Positions 1 through 9,986 of a DNA stretch of 64,000 bases are shown piece by piece (the first letter of the stretch is position 1; each line of letters opens with the position of its first letter). The stretch covers positions 1-64,000 of the forward strand of contig NZ_BDAE01000006.1 in the NCBI RefSeq assembly GCF_002091675.1, given 5' to 3'. The DNA comes from Pseudomonas luteola NBRC 103146. GTDB lineage: Bacteria > Pseudomonadota > Gammaproteobacteria > Pseudomonadales > Pseudomonadaceae. The notes under the pieces were generated by a model that did no database searches, was not told the origin of the DNA, and saw only the letters and a list, made by a program, of their open reading frames with translations. The translations under genes were made by a program, and so were the position numbers.

Positions 1-740
1 TTTTTGAGCCAAGCCGAATACATTAACGCTTTCATTTCTACTACTGCTTGCTTAAAGCCAACGAACACAGCATGGGCCACAATGGCGTGACCTATATTCA
101 ACTCATTAATACCTGGGATTGACGCTATTGGCTCTACGTTATGGTAATGAAGGCCATGACCTGCATTCACTATTAACCCGCTAGACAAACCTGCCTCAAC
201 ACCGTCTTTAATACGCTCAAGTTCGAGGGTTTGACTTTTTTCGCTCGCTGCATCCGCGTACTTTCCTGTATGAAGTTCAATGGCAGGAGCGCCAGCTCTC
301 GCGGCGGCCTCTATTTGCTGCTGATCGGGATCGATAAAAAGTGATACCTGACAACCTGCCGACGCAAGCCTAGCGATAGCTTCCCTTATCCGATGTTCTT
401 GCCCTAGAACATCCAAGCCACCCTCTGTCGTCAATTCTTCCCTTTTTTCAGGTACAAGACAGACATGCTCCGGCCTGACATCGCAGGCCAAATCCAGCAT
501 CGCCGAAGTTATTGCAATCTCAAGATTCATGCGCGTCTGAAGGGCTGCCTTGAAGAGGCGAACGTCTCGCTCCTGAATATGCCTACGGTCTTCACGTAAA
601 TGCAGTGTAATTCCGTCTGCACCAGCCTCCTCTGCATCAAGCGCTGCCTTAAGAGGATCGGGATAACGTGTACCGCGCGCCTGGCGCAAAGTTGCCACAT
701 GATCAATGTTGACGCCTAATAAAAGTCGGCTAGCAAACAT
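1..740 (-). CDS. pdxJ: Pyridoxine 5'-phosphate synthase PdxJ, 3' end cut by window
   Basis: PdxJ condenses 1-deoxyxylulose 5-phosphate with 3-amino-2-oxopropyl phosphate to pyridoxine 5'-phosphate, the last ring-forming step of vitamin B6 synthesis. The reading frame from the ATG at 740 starts [20 protein letters not shown], the conserved PdxJ N terminus, and continues through [44 protein letters not shown] and [13 protein letters not shown], all typical of the TIM-barrel family. About 246 codons are visible with no stop before base 1; the family is about 245-250 residues, so only a few C-terminal residues are missing. It is the last visible gene of the lepB-DUF4845-rnc-era-recO-pdxJ run, 12 bases after recO. 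Identity is secure. Confidence 0.96.
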   Translation of the reverse strand, partial: MFASRLLLGVNIDHVATLRQARGTRYPDPLKAALDAEEAGADGITLHLREDRRHIQERDVRLFKAALQTRMNLEIAITSAMLDLACDVRPEHVCLVPEKREELTTEGGLDVLGQEHRIREAIARLASAGCQVSLFIDPDQQQIEAAARAGAPAIELHTGKYADAASEKSQTLELERIKDGVEAGLSSGLIVNAGHGLHYHNVEPIASIPGINELNIGHAIVAHAVFVGFKQAVVEMKALMYSAWLK

Positions 741-752
741 CGCATTCAACTC

Positions 753-1427
753 TCACTTAAGAAACAATTCACGGCTAATAAGCGGCTTGCCACTAAGCAG
801 CGGAGCATAAGCCTGGCGCATGAGTCGTTTAGCTGATTTAAGGACACCTGCATCATTCCAGTCAGCGCCAGACAAGGCCAGCAGCTCACTACCTTGGAAT
901 GCACCAGGCTGATACACAGGTATACATTCAAGGCCTTCATCTGGAACAAAACGATAGATATTTTTGGGATCTATAGCGTTGCCGCGACTATCCACTTCTA
1001 ATGAAAAGCCGTAACCCAACTCATCGAGAAACGTCCACTCGAAGTTCCTTAGCGGAGGTTCCACGTCTGCATGATTACTCAATGCACGCAAGGTATTTGC
1101 ATATTGATGGAAGATCGCCGGGTGCGGCTCTTCTGGCAAAAGAAGACGTACGATGAGCTCATTGAGATAAAGGCCACTAAACAGAGCATCTCCGCTCAGA
1201 AGAAAGGGAGGAGCCAAAGGCTCCATACGGTGAACTGTCTTTAATTCAGTACGTCCCCGGAACTGCCCTTCAAATAGCTGAAACAGCCGAACAACACTGC
1301 CAGATTTTCCACGAGCGCCTCGATAGACTGCTCGAAACCTCCCACGCAATGAAAAAAAGTCTACGAGCGTGCTACTTTCCCTGAAGGGCCGAGCATGAAG
1401 AACGAAGACTTTCTCAGGTTCTTGCAT
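753..1427 (-). CDS. recO: DNA repair protein RecO
   Basis: RecO helps RecR load RecA onto SSB-coated single-stranded DNA in RecF-pathway repair and anneals complementary strands. The 224-residue product has an N-terminal OB-fold pattern (VFVLHARPFRESSTLVDFFS, then GRFRAVYRGARG) and a helical C-terminal half with FEWTFLDELGYG, typical of gammaproteobacterial RecO. Length is close to the usual 230-240. Its start overlaps the era stop by one base (TAATG), implying translational coupling, and pdxJ follows directly. The call rests on remembered family motifs and the conserved era-recO-pdxJ order. Confidence 0.93.
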   Translation of the reverse strand: MQEPEKVFVLHARPFRESSTLVDFFSLRGRFRAVYRGARGKSGSVVRLFQLFEGQFRGRTELKTVHRMEPLAPPFLLSGDALFSGLYLNELIVRLLLPEEPHPAIFHQYANTLRALSNHADVEPPLRNFEWTFLDELGYGFSLEVDSRGNAIDPKNIYRFVPDEGLECIPVYQPGAFQGSELLALSGADWNDAGVLKSAKRLMRQAYAPLLSGKPLISRELFLK

Positions 1428-2332
1428 TAAAGATCTGCGTATCCCAAAGAGCGGAGTGCGCGCTCATCGTCTGACCAGCCGCTTTTTACCTTCACCCAAA
1501 GGTTCAACATGACCTTCGAATCGAAGAGGGCCTCCATATCTTTCCGAGCATCCTGACCAATCCGCTTGATTCGCTCACCTGCATTTCCGATGAGTATCTT
1601 TTTCTGTCCATCACGCTCTACCAGAATCAGCGCATGGATGTGCAACACATTCCCTTGCTGTTTAAACTCCTCAATTTCAACCGTGACCTGATAGGGAAGT
1701 TCAGCACCCAGCTGACGCATAATTTTTTCACGTACGAGCTCTGCAGCCAGAAAACGACTACTACGATCAGTAAGCTGATCCTCAGGAAAGAAGTGGTCTC
1801 CCTCAGGCAGCCGATCCGCTACAAGCTTCTCGAGGGAATCCAGATTCACACCATTTTGCGCAGAGATAGGGATAACCTCTGCTTCAGGCAACTGCTCGGA
1901 TAGCCACTTCAACTGAGGTAGAAGCTCTGCTTTATCTTCCATGCGGTCCGTTTTGTTAACCGCCACAATCACCGGACATTTGACATGGCGGACTCGTTCT
2001 AGAACGAACGCATCCTCTTCAGTCCAGCGCATGCGATCCACCACAAAGATAACTACATCTACATCTTTGAGGGCTGCGGATGCGGTCTTATTCATATAGC
2101 GATTGAGAGCTTTTTGATTCTCTTTGTGGATACCAGGCGTATCGACATAAACAGCCTGAACATCCCCTTCTGTCTTAATACCCAACAACGTATGACGTGT
2201 CGTTTGGGGCTTTCGAGAGGTGATAGCAAGCTTCTGTCCTAAGATATGATTCAGCAGAGTAGATTTGCCCACGTTAGGACGCCCAACGATAGCTACGTAT
2301 CCACAACGGGATACCGGGTCAGTCATGGCCAT
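1427..2332 (-). CDS. era: GTPase Era
   Basis: Era is an essential Ras-like GTPase that binds the 3' end of 16S rRNA and checks 30S subunit maturation. The 301-residue product has G1 GRPNVGKS near residues 17-24, a switch region around QTTRHT, G3 DTPGIH and G4 NKTD, then a C-terminal KH domain with the loop [12 protein letters not shown] chose the ATG at 2332 because AGGAG lies six bases upstream; a second ATG two codons later is less well placed. The start overlaps the end of rnc by 14 bases and the stop overlaps recO by one base, so the genes look co-translated. Confidence 0.97.
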   Translation of the reverse strand: MAMTDPVSRCGYVAIVGRPNVGKSTLLNHILGQKLAITSRKPQTTRHTLLGIKTEGDVQAVYVDTPGIHKENQKALNRYMNKTASAALKDVDVVIFVVDRMRWTEEDAFVLERVRHVKCPVIVAVNKTDRMEDKAELLPQLKWLSEQLPEAEVIPISAQNGVNLDSLEKLVADRLPEGDHFFPEDQLTDRSSRFLAAELVREKIMRQLGAELPYQVTVEIEEFKQQGNVLHIHALILVERDGQKKILIGNAGERIKRIGQDARKDMEALFDSKVMLNLWVKVKSGWSDDERALRSLGYADL

Positions 2333-3008
2333 TCTCTACTCCTAAAGCAATCAACGCGGCTGTTGCAGCCATTTGTTCTGCGATGCGGCGACTGGGCCCT
2401 TGGCCACTGGTTTTTTCGCTTAGCATCGATATGTCGCACTCGACGAAAAAGACGCGACAATGTGGCTCGCCTTCGATCGCGACCACTTCATACTTTGGCA
2501 ACTCACATCCCCGCGCCTGCAGATGCTCCTGAAGGCGTGTTTTGGGATCCTTGTTCGTATCGACTGGCGTAAGCTCACGAAGTTGCGGCCCTAGCCAAGC
2601 CATGATCCGATCTCTGGCCGCTTCCATCCCAGCATCCAGATAGATAGCGCCAATCAGAGCCTCCATCGCATCTGCCAGAATAGACTCGCGGCGAAAGCCG
2701 CCACTTTTCAACTCGCCCGAGCCTAGCCGGAGATAGTCTCCAATCTCAAAACTACGGGCCAGGACAGCTAAGGTCTCTCCCTTTACCAATCTTGCGCGCA
2801 GGCGAGAAAGCTGGCCTTCACGGGCTTGAGGGAAATGTTGATAGAGCGCTTCGCCAATCACAAAGTTAAGAATAGCGTCTCCTAGAAACTCAAGACGCTC
2901 ATTATTCTTACTGGCAAAACTGCGATGAGTGAGAGCCAGGACCATTTGGCCCTGGTCTTTGAAGGTGTAACCGAGCCGGCGCTCGAGACGATCTAAGGGT
3001 GGGTTCAC
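2319..3008 (-). CDS. rnc: Ribonuclease III
   Basis: RNase III cleaves double-stranded RNA and processes rRNA precursors and structured mRNAs. The 229-residue protein has the endonuclease signature [12 protein letters not shown] near residues 36-47, with the acidic metal ligands, a second acidic site around [14 protein letters not shown], and a C-terminal double-stranded RNA-binding domain beginning at [14 protein letters not shown]. The start codon is GTG and overlaps the DUF4845 stop in the sequence GTGA, a classic coupling arrangement. Length matches the usual 220-230 residues. RNase III often cuts its own operon leader; I could not identify such a site. Confidence 0.97.
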   Translation of the reverse strand: MNPPLDRLERRLGYTFKDQGQMVLALTHRSFASKNNERLEFLGDAILNFVIGEALYQHFPQAREGQLSRLRARLVKGETLAVLARSFEIGDYLRLGSGELKSGGFRRESILADAMEALIGAIYLDAGMEAARDRIMAWLGPQLRELTPVDTNKDPKTRLQEHLQARGCELPKYEVVAIEGEPHCRVFFVECDISMLSEKTSGQGPSRRIAEQMAATAALIALGVENGHD

Positions 3009-3382
3009 GGGATACTTATATGGAAGTCGCGTTCAAAATGAACCACTAAATCAATATTACGGATTAGAGGTTCACGCTTTTCATAATCCAGATGGATAAG
3101 GAATCTATTGTCCTCAGTCTTCACCTGCATGGCTTTATCAAGGTCAATATCATTAATGCTATTAACCTGCATGCCCTTGCTTACATACGAATACACATCG
3201 GGCACGCTATGAATATTCATCGCTTTCTCACTTTCTATAGAGGTGATGACTTTGGTCATCGCCTGATAATCCAGATAATGAGGAATAAGCTTAAAGGCTG
3301 TGCTTGCCAAGAAAGCAATAATGCACAGCATTAGCAGCCAGCCTATGAAGGAAAGTCCCTTTTGCCTGTGCGACATAGACAT
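3005..3382 (-). CDS. DUF4845 single-pass membrane protein
   Basis: A 125-residue protein with a short basic N terminus (MSHRQKG), one hydrophobic segment at about residues 11-27 ([17 protein letters not shown]) and a soluble C-terminal part rich in charged residues, matching the DUF4845 family found between lepB and rnc in many gammaproteobacteria. Topology is probably N-in with the C-terminal domain in the periplasm. No enzymatic motif is visible and the function is unknown to me. It overlaps rnc by four bases and starts 14 bases after lepB, so it is clearly in the operon. The position next to signal peptidase suggests, but does not prove, an envelope role. Confidence 0.85.
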   Translation of the reverse strand: MSMSHRQKGLSFIGWLLMLCIIAFLASTAFKLIPHYLDYQAMTKVITSIESEKAMNIHSVPDVYSYVSKGMQVNSINDIDLDKAMQVKTEDNRFLIHLDYEKREPLIRNIDLVVHFERDFHISIP

Positions 3383-3396
3383 GACGCATTTCCTAT

Positions 3397-4251
3397 TTAA
3401 TGAATGATCCCTACACGGGAAAAGTTAGGTAAATTTTTGACCTTTGGGTCAGGCCAGCTCATCCAGACAGCGAAGGCTTTGCCAACAATATTTTTATCGG
3501 GAACCATGCCAAGCAGTTCGTGTGGAATGCCAGGGTCGTTCCAGTAACGACTGTCATTAGAGTTATCCCGGTTGTCCCCCATCATGAAATAATGACCAGC
3601 CGGTATAACCCACTGACTATCCGCCGGTAGGTTATAACGAGTCATCTCCTCACGAATGACATGCTCTACTTCGCCTAATTTCTCTTTGTATAGCTTTGCA
3701 CTACCCAAAGAGCCAGGCTCCTCTCCGATCAGTTGCTTTGAGACCAATTGACCGTTCACAAAAAGCTGCTTCTCTGGAGTATAGCGAATGGTGTCGCCAG
3801 GCAAGCCTACAACACGCTTGATGTAATTAACGGAGGGGTCGCTGGGATAGCGAAATACCATGACATCACCACGCTGCGGGTCTCCAACCGGGATGATCTT
3901 AGTATCGATAACCGGCAAACGGATTCCATAGGCGAACTTGTTTACCAAAATGAAATCGCCCACTTCCAATGTGGGCTTCATTGAGCCCGAAGGAATCTGG
4001 AAAGGCTCCACCAGAAACGACCGCAGAACCAAAACGATGGCGAGCACAGGAAAGAATGACTTCCCATACTCGACCAAGAGTGGCTCCTTCCTCAAATTAT
4101 CCAAAGCAACTGGATCGGGCTCGGTAACCTGCCCTTCGTATGTCGCAATTCTTGTACGCCGGCGTGGCGCCAGAAAGACCAAATCAAACAGTGCCAAACC
4201 GCCACACACTGCGACAGCGATAACCAAAAGCAAAGGAAAATTGAATGACAT
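3397..4251 (-). CDS. lepB: Signal peptidase I
   Basis: LepB removes signal peptides from Sec- and Tat-exported proteins at the outer face of the inner membrane. With the start at 4251 the protein is 284 residues. It has two N-terminal membrane segments (about 4-27 and 65-80), the nucleophile Ser90 in PSGSMKPT, and the general base Lys145 in NYIKRVVGLPGD; both residues fall at the E. coli numbers. Later boxes YFMMGDNRDNSNDSRYW are intact. A longer in-frame ORF starts at 4314 inside lepA, but it adds 21 polar, unconserved residues and is rejected. lepA ends four bases upstream. Confidence 0.96.
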   Translation of the reverse strand: MSFNFPLLLVIAVAVCGGLALFDLVFLAPRRRTRIATYEGQVTEPDPVALDNLRKEPLLVEYGKSFFPVLAIVLVLRSFLVEPFQIPSGSMKPTLEVGDFILVNKFAYGIRLPVIDTKIIPVGDPQRGDVMVFRYPSDPSVNYIKRVVGLPGDTIRYTPEKQLFVNGQLVSKQLIGEEPGSLGSAKLYKEKLGEVEHVIREEMTRYNLPADSQWVIPAGHYFMMGDNRDNSNDSRYWNDPGIPHELLGMVPDKNIVGKAFAVWMSWPDPKVKNLPNFSRVGIIH

Positions 4252-4255
4252 ATTC

Positions 4256-6055
4256 TCAGCTATCCACTTTGAGTACAGCCAGGAAGGCTTCTTGTGGAAT
4301 TTCCACACTACCAACCTGCTTCATCCGCTTCTTACCCGCTTTCTGCTTCTCCAGCAGCTTACGCTTACGGGATACGTCTCCACCGTAACACTTGGCCAAT
4401 ACGTTCTTACGTAATGCCTTTACGGTTGTCCGCGCTACGATCTGTCCACCAATAGCTGCCTGGATCGCCACATCAAACATCTGACGTGGAATCAGCTCCT
4501 TCATTTTCTCTGTCAGAGCTCGACCTTTGTGGTGAGCCTTGTCTCGGTGAACGATCAATGCCAGCGCATCGACTTTCTCACCATTAATAAGGACATCAAG
4601 CTTGACCAGATTAGAAGCCTCGAAGCGATCAAAACTGTAATCCAGCGAAGCATACCCACGACTAACGGACTTGAGTCGATCGAAAAAGTCCAGAACAACT
4701 TCATTCATAGGCAGATCATAACTAACCTGAACCTGGCTGCTGAGGAACTGCATGTCCCGCTGCACACCACGCTTCTCAATACACAGGGTTATGACGTTGC
4801 CCAAGTGCTCTTGAGGCACAAGAATATTGGCCCGCACGATCGGTTCGCGCATTTCTGCAATCGACGCAAGATCAGGCAGCTTTGAGGGGTTGTCTACGTA
4901 TACGATTTCGCCATTCTTATGCACGACCTCAAACACTACAGTCGGTGCAGTCGTGATCAGATCTAGATCGTATTCACGCTCTAAACGCTCCTGGATAATC
5001 TCCATATGGAGCATACCGAGGAAACCGCAGCGAAAGCCAAAGCCCAGTGCCTCTGAGCTTTCAGGCTCGTACTGCAAAGACGCATCGTTCAAGGTCAGCT
5101 TCTGCAGCGCTTCGCGGAAGTCTTCAAAATCATCCGAGCTGACCGGAAAGAGGCCTGCATAGACCTGAGGTTTGACCTTTTGGAAGCCCGGCAGCATAGC
5201 TACGTCTGGCGTGCTGGAAAGCGTCAGCGTATCACCTACTGGCGCCCCCAGGATCTCCTTGATACCAGCGATAATGAAGCCTACCTCACCGGCCTTAAGA
5301 TCCTGCATTTCGGTATGCTTAGGCGTAAAGACGCCAACGCTGTCCACCTGATGTACTTTGCCGGTGGACTTCACCAGAATCTTGTCGCCTTTTTTTACAC
5401 GTCCATGCTTGACGCGTACCAAGGACACAACACCTAGATAATTGTCGAACCAGGAATCAATGATCAATGCTTGTAGAGGCGCCTCGATATTGCCTTCAGG
5501 AGCAGGGATTACCTTGACCAGTCGCTCCAGGACATCGACAACACCCATGCCACTCTTGGCTGAGCAGGGAACCGCGTCAGTGGCATCGATACCAATGATG
5601 TGCTCGATCTCTGCCTTAACGCGTTCTGGCTCGGACTGGGGTAGGTCCATCTTGTTGAGCACAGGCATGACTTCAAGACCTTGCTCAATCGCTGTATAGC
5701 AGTTGGCTACGGACTGAGCCTCAACGCCCTGAGCAGCATCAACAACAAGCAAAGCGCCCTCACAGGCAGCCAGAGAGCGGCTTACTTCATAGGTGAAGTC
5801 GACATGCCCAGGGGTATCGATAAAGTTGAGCTGGTATGTTTTACCATCCTGCGCCTTGTAGTGCAGCGTCACGCTGTGGGCTTTAATGGTAATTCCGCGC
5901 TCGCGCTCGAGGTCCATGGAGTCCAGCACCTGGGCTTCCATTTCGCGGTCGGACAGGCCGCCACACATTTGAATAAAGCGGTCGGCTAGCGTCGACTTGC
6001 CATGGTCAATGTGGGCAATGATGGAAAAGTTACGGATATGACTTAGGTCACTCAC
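4256..6055 (-). CDS. lepA: Elongation factor 4 (LepA)
   Basis: LepA is a ribosome-associated GTPase related to EF-G, implicated in back-translocation and in initiation or 30S assembly. The 599-residue protein carries G1 AHIDHGKST, switch [11 protein letters not shown]3 DTPGHVDF and G4 NKMDLPQ at the N terminus, EF-G-like domains II, III and V, and the LepA-specific basic C-terminal domain ([20 protein letters not shown]). Length equals the family norm. It follows the mucD terminator, so it probably has its own promoter in 6056-6160, and it leads directly into lepB. Confidence 0.98.
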   Translation of the reverse strand: MSDLSHIRNFSIIAHIDHGKSTLADRFIQMCGGLSDREMEAQVLDSMDLERERGITIKAHSVTLHYKAQDGKTYQLNFIDTPGHVDFTYEVSRSLAACEGALLVVDAAQGVEAQSVANCYTAIEQGLEVMPVLNKMDLPQSEPERVKAEIEHIIGIDATDAVPCSAKSGMGVVDVLERLVKVIPAPEGNIEAPLQALIIDSWFDNYLGVVSLVRVKHGRVKKGDKILVKSTGKVHQVDSVGVFTPKHTEMQDLKAGEVGFIIAGIKEILGAPVGDTLTLSSTPDVAMLPGFQKVKPQVYAGLFPVSSDDFEDFREALQKLTLNDASLQYEPESSEALGFGFRCGFLGMLHMEIIQERLEREYDLDLITTAPTVVFEVVHKNGEIVYVDNPSKLPDLASIAEMREPIVRANILVPQEHLGNVITLCIEKRGVQRDMQFLSSQVQVSYDLPMNEVVLDFFDRLKSVSRGYASLDYSFDRFEASNLVKLDVLINGEKVDALALIVHRDKAHHKGRALTEKMKELIPRQMFDVAIQAAIGGQIVARTTVKALRKNVLAKCYGGDVSRKRKLLEKQKAGKKRMKQVGSVEIPQEAFLAVLKVDS

Positions 6056-6160
6056 GGATCAACACTCGAAAGGCCAGCAGCGGAATGCCCGCTGGAAAAA
6101 ATAGCCTGGGAGTTTACCCGATACTATGGAAACCCGTCACGCACGGACTTACATAAGGTA

Positions 6161-6187
6161 AAAAGGCGAGGTGTTTCCACCTCGCCT
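6161..6187 (-). terminator. Rho-independent terminator of the algU-mucD operon
   Basis: A perfect 10-bp stem (AGGCGAGGTG at 6164-6173 with CACCTCGCCT at 6178-6187) encloses a 4-base loop that reads GAAA on the minus strand, a GNRA tetraloop. Minus-strand transcription out of mucD runs into five T after the stem. It lies just past the mucD stop and separates the stress operon from lepA. Confidence 0.9.
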
Positions 6188-6195
6188 CATAGGCC

Positions 6196-7611
6196 TTACT
6201 TGGGCAGCCTAAAGGTAATAAAGCTGGCTCGTCCATCACGCATGACGCGCATGGAAATGGACTTGTCGGCAGGAAGCTTCTTCATTGTGTCCTGGAATTG
6301 GCGCGCCGAGGAAACCGGCTGATTATTCAAATGAGTAATCACATCGCCCGGACGCAAGCCAATCATGGCAGCCGGCCCGTCCGTTACCTGCTTGATTACC
6401 ACGCCACTTTGCAACTGAAGGCTTTTCTTCTGCTCATCAGTCAGATCCGCAACAGCAATCCCCATTCGATTACTGCTACGCTCAGCGCCGGGCTGACCTG
6501 AGGCAGCAATAGAATCATCATCGGGCATATCACCGACCTTAACGGATACGGTCTTGCGTGCGCCTTCACGCACAATATTCATTTCCGCGGTGGCATCAGG
6601 CTTCAGGTTACCGATCAGATGAGGCAGATCTGCTGACTCAACAATCTGTTGCCCGTTAACCGACAGGATGACATCTCCCACTTTCAAGCCACTCTTGGCT
6701 GCAGGTCCGTTTTCCAAAACCTGAGCGATCAAAGCGCCGGCTGGCTTCTCCAAGCCAAAGGACTCTGCCAGGTCTTTGTCTACTTCTTGAATGACAACTC
6801 CCAACCAACCGCGTGTCACCTTACCCTCGGTACGCAACTGATTGGCCACGTTCATAGCCACATCGATCGGGATAGCAAAGGAAAGCCCCATAAAGCCGCC
6901 CGAACGCGTAAATATCTGAGAGTTGATACCTACCACCTCCCCGCTCAGATTGAACAGCGGGCCACCAGAATTGCCAGGATTGATCGCAACATCCGTCTGG
7001 ATGAATGGAACATAGTTCTCGTTTGGCAAGCTACGCCCCTTGGCGCTTACGATACCGGCTGTCACGGAGTGGTCGAACCCGAAGGGCGAACCAATAGCCA
7101 GCACCCACTCACCGACCTTGAGCTTGTCAGAATTACCTAACTTAACGGTCGGAAGATTCTTGGCGTCAATCTTGAGGAGCGCCACATCTGTACGCGGATC
7201 AGCACCAATTAATTTGGCAGTATGATCGCTTCGGTCAGAAAGGCGCACGATGATTTCGTCCGCATCGGCTACCACATGGTTGTTGGTCAGAACATAACCA
7301 TCAGCCGAGATAATAAAACCGGACCCCAACGACTGGGCTTCTCGCCGACGACTGTCCGGCCCTTGCGGCATTTGAGGAATGCTTCGCTCGAAGAATTCAC
7401 GAATACCTGGCGGCAGCCCTTCGAGATCAGGCATGGACATGGCACCGCCACGGCTAGCCGGCAGGTTTTGGCGAGTACTGATATTAACAACGGCAGGGCT
7501 TGCCGACTCTACCAGCGGAGTAAAGTCTGGAAGATCCGCATGGGCCAATAGCGATACGCCTAGCGCCCATGTTGCCATCAAGGCTGCCAGGTAATGTTTA
7601 AACATTCGCAT
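6196..7611 (-). CDS. mucD: Periplasmic serine protease MucD (DegP/HtrA family)
   Basis: MucD is an HtrA-type protease and chaperone that degrades misfolded envelope proteins and restrains AlgU activation in pseudomonads. The 471-residue protein has a signal peptide (residues 1-25, cleavage near AHA-DLP), a trypsin-like domain with His112 in TNNHVVAD, Asp142 in RTDVALLKI and Ser215 in NPGNSGGPL, then two PDZ domains (roughly 270-355 and 385-470). All three catalytic residues are intact. It is the last gene of the algU operon and has a strong terminator 9 bases downstream. About 208 non-coding bases, including a perfect inverted repeat, separate it from mucB where mucC lies in P. aeruginosa. 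Confidence 0.96.
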   Translation of the reverse strand: MRMFKHYLAALMATWALGVSLLAHADLPDFTPLVESASPAVVNISTRQNLPASRGGAMSMPDLEGLPPGIREFFERSIPQMPQGPDSRRREAQSLGSGFIISADGYVLTNNHVVADADEIIVRLSDRSDHTAKLIGADPRTDVALLKIDAKNLPTVKLGNSDKLKVGEWVLAIGSPFGFDHSVTAGIVSAKGRSLPNENYVPFIQTDVAINPGNSGGPLFNLSGEVVGINSQIFTRSGGFMGLSFAIPIDVAMNVANQLRTEGKVTRGWLGVVIQEVDKDLAESFGLEKPAGALIAQVLENGPAAKSGLKVGDVILSVNGQQIVESADLPHLIGNLKPDATAEMNIVREGARKTVSVKVGDMPDDDSIAASGQPGAERSSNRMGIAVADLTDEQKKSLQLQSGVVIKQVTDGPAAMIGLRPGDVITHLNNQPVSSARQFQDTMKKLPADKSISMRVMRDGRASFITFRLPK

Positions 7612-7761
7612 GAAATACAGCTCCCGTTCTTGCAGGGGACAGACAGTGCTAACAGTTAGCTTTTACCAAGCGATGGTGCAGTACCCACCGCATCACTACT
7701 TCAGGCAGCAGACGAACCGCCTTAAAAAGAGTCACCTGACGAAATACCATAGAAAAGCTGA

Positions 7762-7798
7762 ATGTTTCCTGATACTCCCTATGAGTATCAGGAAACAT
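7762..7798. repeat. Perfect 16-bp inverted repeat between mucB and mucD
   Basis: Left arm 7762-7777 (ATGTTTCCTGATACTC) and right arm 7783-7798 are exact reverse complements around a 5-base loop. The repeat lies in the mucB-mucD gap. No run of T follows the stem directly on either strand, so it does not look like an ordinary intrinsic terminator. An mRNA-stabilising, processing or attenuation role is possible. Confidence 0.85.
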
Positions 7799-7819
7799 GT
7801 ACTTATTAGCGGCACAGAC

Positions 7820-8752
7820 TTAGTCGGGCCGTACGGACAACGCTATGCGCTCGGCCGTACCGGCAGGAACTTCGCCTACAACAGTAATCAACACATCCTT
7901 GTCAGATGGATTGATGCGCTTGGATACGACACTGGTAGGACCAAACTGGTTTCGACTATCGGTCATCGCTGTATGACTATCAGAGTCAACAAATACAGAA
8001 AAATTACTCAGACCATCGCTGTATAGAAGGTACTGTACAGGTCGTCCGTCCCCACCTGCCTGCCAGCTCTTCAATGATCGTACCTGCTCGAAGCCGGAGG
8101 GAAGCCAGGAAGCCGCCCATGTAGCTTGGTCTGCATGGCTCGCCTCTTCCGCTTCTGCGCTAGGAGCACAGTCACCTTTAGGATCAAGCTCAGCTGTACT
8201 TGGCGCAAGCGACGAGTAAGTAATGAACTGAAGTCTTTCCAGCGCATTACCCTTTTGATCGAATGTGGTGGATTTGAGGACCTGTCCAGTCGACTTGCTT
8301 AGTTGCATTTCATAAGCGTATCGATAGGAATCTTTGGGAATAAACGCTATGACATCCGTGGGATTGTCTGCAACGCGCGACTCTCCGAGATGCTTGAGGG
8401 TATAGCCTTTATCGATTTGATCAGGCCTCAATTTGGGAGCAAGGCTTTTTGCCACATCAACCTGATCATCTGCTGAAGTACTGCAGACAATGCGATTATT
8501 ATCACGCACTACTTCATAAGGAGTGCCATCAAGCCGGTAGAGACGCTCTTTAACATCCCCATTGGAATCGACTTTTCTGGCGATATGATGTGAAGTTAGA
8601 TTCCCATTGCTCTCGTAGATAAAAGAACCTTGGGAATTAACCTTGTCACTGGTTGATAGCTTGTTCAACCAATCCGTTGACTCGGCGGCTTGTACTGATT
8701 GAGTTATCAGTAACAAACCGCCTATTCCATATATAACTGGAGCAAACCGCAT
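7820..8752 (-). CDS. mucB: Sigma-factor regulatory protein MucB (RseB family)
   Basis: MucB is a periplasmic protein that binds the periplasmic part of anti-sigma factor MucA and shields it from the AlgW protease until lipid or LPS signals release it. The 310-residue product has a signal peptide (about 1-22, SVQAAES), then the RseB large domain (DWLNKLSTSDKVNSQGSFIY) and small C-terminal domain (WLPSGFEQVRSLKSWQ). It begins 18 bases after mucA. Length and order match Pseudomonas MucB. Regulation is with the whole operon from the AlgU-type promoter. Confidence 0.95.
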   Translation of the reverse strand: MRFAPVIYGIGGLLLITQSVQAAESTDWLNKLSTSDKVNSQGSFIYESNGNLTSHHIARKVDSNGDVKERLYRLDGTPYEVVRDNNRIVCSTSADDQVDVAKSLAPKLRPDQIDKGYTLKHLGESRVADNPTDVIAFIPKDSYRYAYEMQLSKSTGQVLKSTTFDQKGNALERLQFITYSSLAPSTAELDPKGDCAPSAEAEEASHADQATWAASWLPSGFEQVRSLKSWQAGGDGRPVQYLLYSDGLSNFSVFVDSDSHTAMTDSRNQFGPTSVVSKRINPSDKDVLITVVGEVPAGTAERIALSVRPD

Positions 8753-8770
8753 ACTCTTCCTTATCAGGGA

Positions 8771-9373
8771 TTAACGAGTTTCTGCGTTAGCACCACGTGC
8801 ATAAGGAAGCGCGGAACCTTCAACACTGTTGAAAGTAGCCTGCTGTGCATGCTGACGAATGTAGCCAGGCAGCTGTGGGTTGGCCACTGCAGACGGATTA
8901 GCCGCCTTGGACTCAGCGCTCTGAGCACTTTCTTCGCTGTAATTAGCCAATACAGCAGGACTCTGTACCTGCGGTACGCTGATAGGTGCTGGAGCCTGTT
9001 GGGCCATCTGTTCAGAGACGCCTTCCTGATTATACAGCCGCACACCTGCCAACACAGCCACTGTTACAGAAGCCGCGACTGCCACTCGACTGATCGCACT
9101 CCACCGGCTTACCTTGGGCTTAGCCACTGCAGCAGGTGTAGTCACCACAGGCGCTTCTTCGTTAGCCAGCGCAGCCGATACTGCAGATGCGATATCAAGC
9201 TTTGGCATGATGGGTTCGTTGCGAATGACTGCACGAGCCATTGCATAACGGGACCAAGTAGCACGGAGTTCAGCGTCCTCGCTTGTCGCCGCGAGTACAC
9301 GTCTGACTTCCAGTTCGTCCGCTTCGTTATCCATAACAGCGGACAGTGATTCCAGCAGAGCTTCACGATTCAT
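8771..9373 (-). CDS. mucA: Anti-sigma factor MucA
   Basis: MucA is a single-pass inner-membrane protein that sequesters AlgU and is destroyed by regulated proteolysis under envelope stress. From the ATG at 9373 it is 200 residues: a cytoplasmic AlgU-binding domain (MNREALLESLSAVMDNEADE, then RRVLAATSEDAELRATWSRY), a membrane segment at about 94-111 (ISRVAVAASVTVAVLAGV) and a periplasmic tail. A longer ORF from 9457 adds 28 residues that overlap algU; the conserved MNREAL start is preferred. The gene is full length with no truncation of the kind seen in mucoid P. aeruginosa mucA mutants. Confidence 0.96.
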   Translation of the reverse strand: MNREALLESLSAVMDNEADELEVRRVLAATSEDAELRATWSRYAMARAVIRNEPIMPKLDIASAVSAALANEEAPVVTTPAAVAKPKVSRWSAISRVAVAASVTVAVLAGVRLYNQEGVSEQMAQQAPAPISVPQVQSPAVLANYSEESAQSAESKAANPSAVANPQLPGYIRQHAQQATFNSVEGSALPYARGANAETR

Positions 9374-9404
9374 ATCAACCTCTCTCATAGCTGTCGCCGC
9401 TGTC

Positions 9405-9986
9405 TCATGCTTCCCGCAACAAAGGTTGCAGGGCTTTATCGATGGCTTCCCGCGCACGAAATATGCGCGAGCGTACTGTACCTACTGGACACTGCATCAC
9501 ATTTGCAATGTCCTCGTAACTAAGACCTTCAAATTCACGCAAAGTTAGCGCGGTTCTTAAATCTTCTGGCAATTGCTGAATGGTGCGATGAACGGTACTT
9601 TCAATTTCGTCCCGCAACAACGAACGCTCAGGCGACTCAATATCCTTTAAGGCATGATCACCTTCATAGAACTCAGCATCTTCTGCGCTTACGTCACTGT
9701 CCGGTGGACGACGACCACGAGCAACCAGATGATTTTTTGCTGTGTTTATCGCAATGCGATATAGCCAGGTATAGAACGCACTATCACCACGAAAATTCCC
9801 TAGCGCGCGATAGGCTTTGATGAAAGCTTCTTGCGCTACGTCTTGCGCTTCCTGGGTGTCGTGCACGAAGCGCACAATCAACCCTAAAATCTTGTGCTGG
9901 TATTTCAGCACCAGGAGATCAAATGCACGCTTATCGCCTCGCTGCACGCGCTCGACAAGCTGCTGATCCTGTTCCTGGGTTTGCAT
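9405..9986 (-). CDS. algU: RNA polymerase extracytoplasmic sigma factor AlgU (sigma-22)
   Basis: AlgU is the RpoE-type sigma factor that directs envelope-stress, alginate and osmotic-tolerance genes. From the ATG at 9986 it is 193 residues, the same length as P. aeruginosa AlgU as I remember it, with region 2 (FDLLVLKYQHKILGLIVRFV, then AQEAFIKAYRALGNFRGDSA) and region 4 (LTLREFEGLSYEDIANVMQC then GTVRSRIFRAREA). The ORF could extend to 10190, but the extra 68 residues are unconserved and cover the promoter leader. It opens the algU-mucA-mucB-mucD operon and is divergent from nadB. Confidence 0.98.
   Translation of the reverse strand: MQTQEQDQQLVERVQRGDKRAFDLLVLKYQHKILGLIVRFVHDTQEAQDVAQEAFIKAYRALGNFRGDSAFYTWLYRIAINTAKNHLVARGRRPPDSDVSAEDAEFYEGDHALKDIESPERSLLRDEIESTVHRTIQQLPEDLRTALTLREFEGLSYEDIANVMQCPVGTVRSRIFRAREAIDKALQPLLREA

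Noticed and set aside
7610..8026. 138-codon plus-strand frame across the mucB-mucD gap
   Set aside because: Antisense to mucB for most of its length and passes through the 16-bp inverted repeat; not a displaced mucC, which would be on the minus strand.
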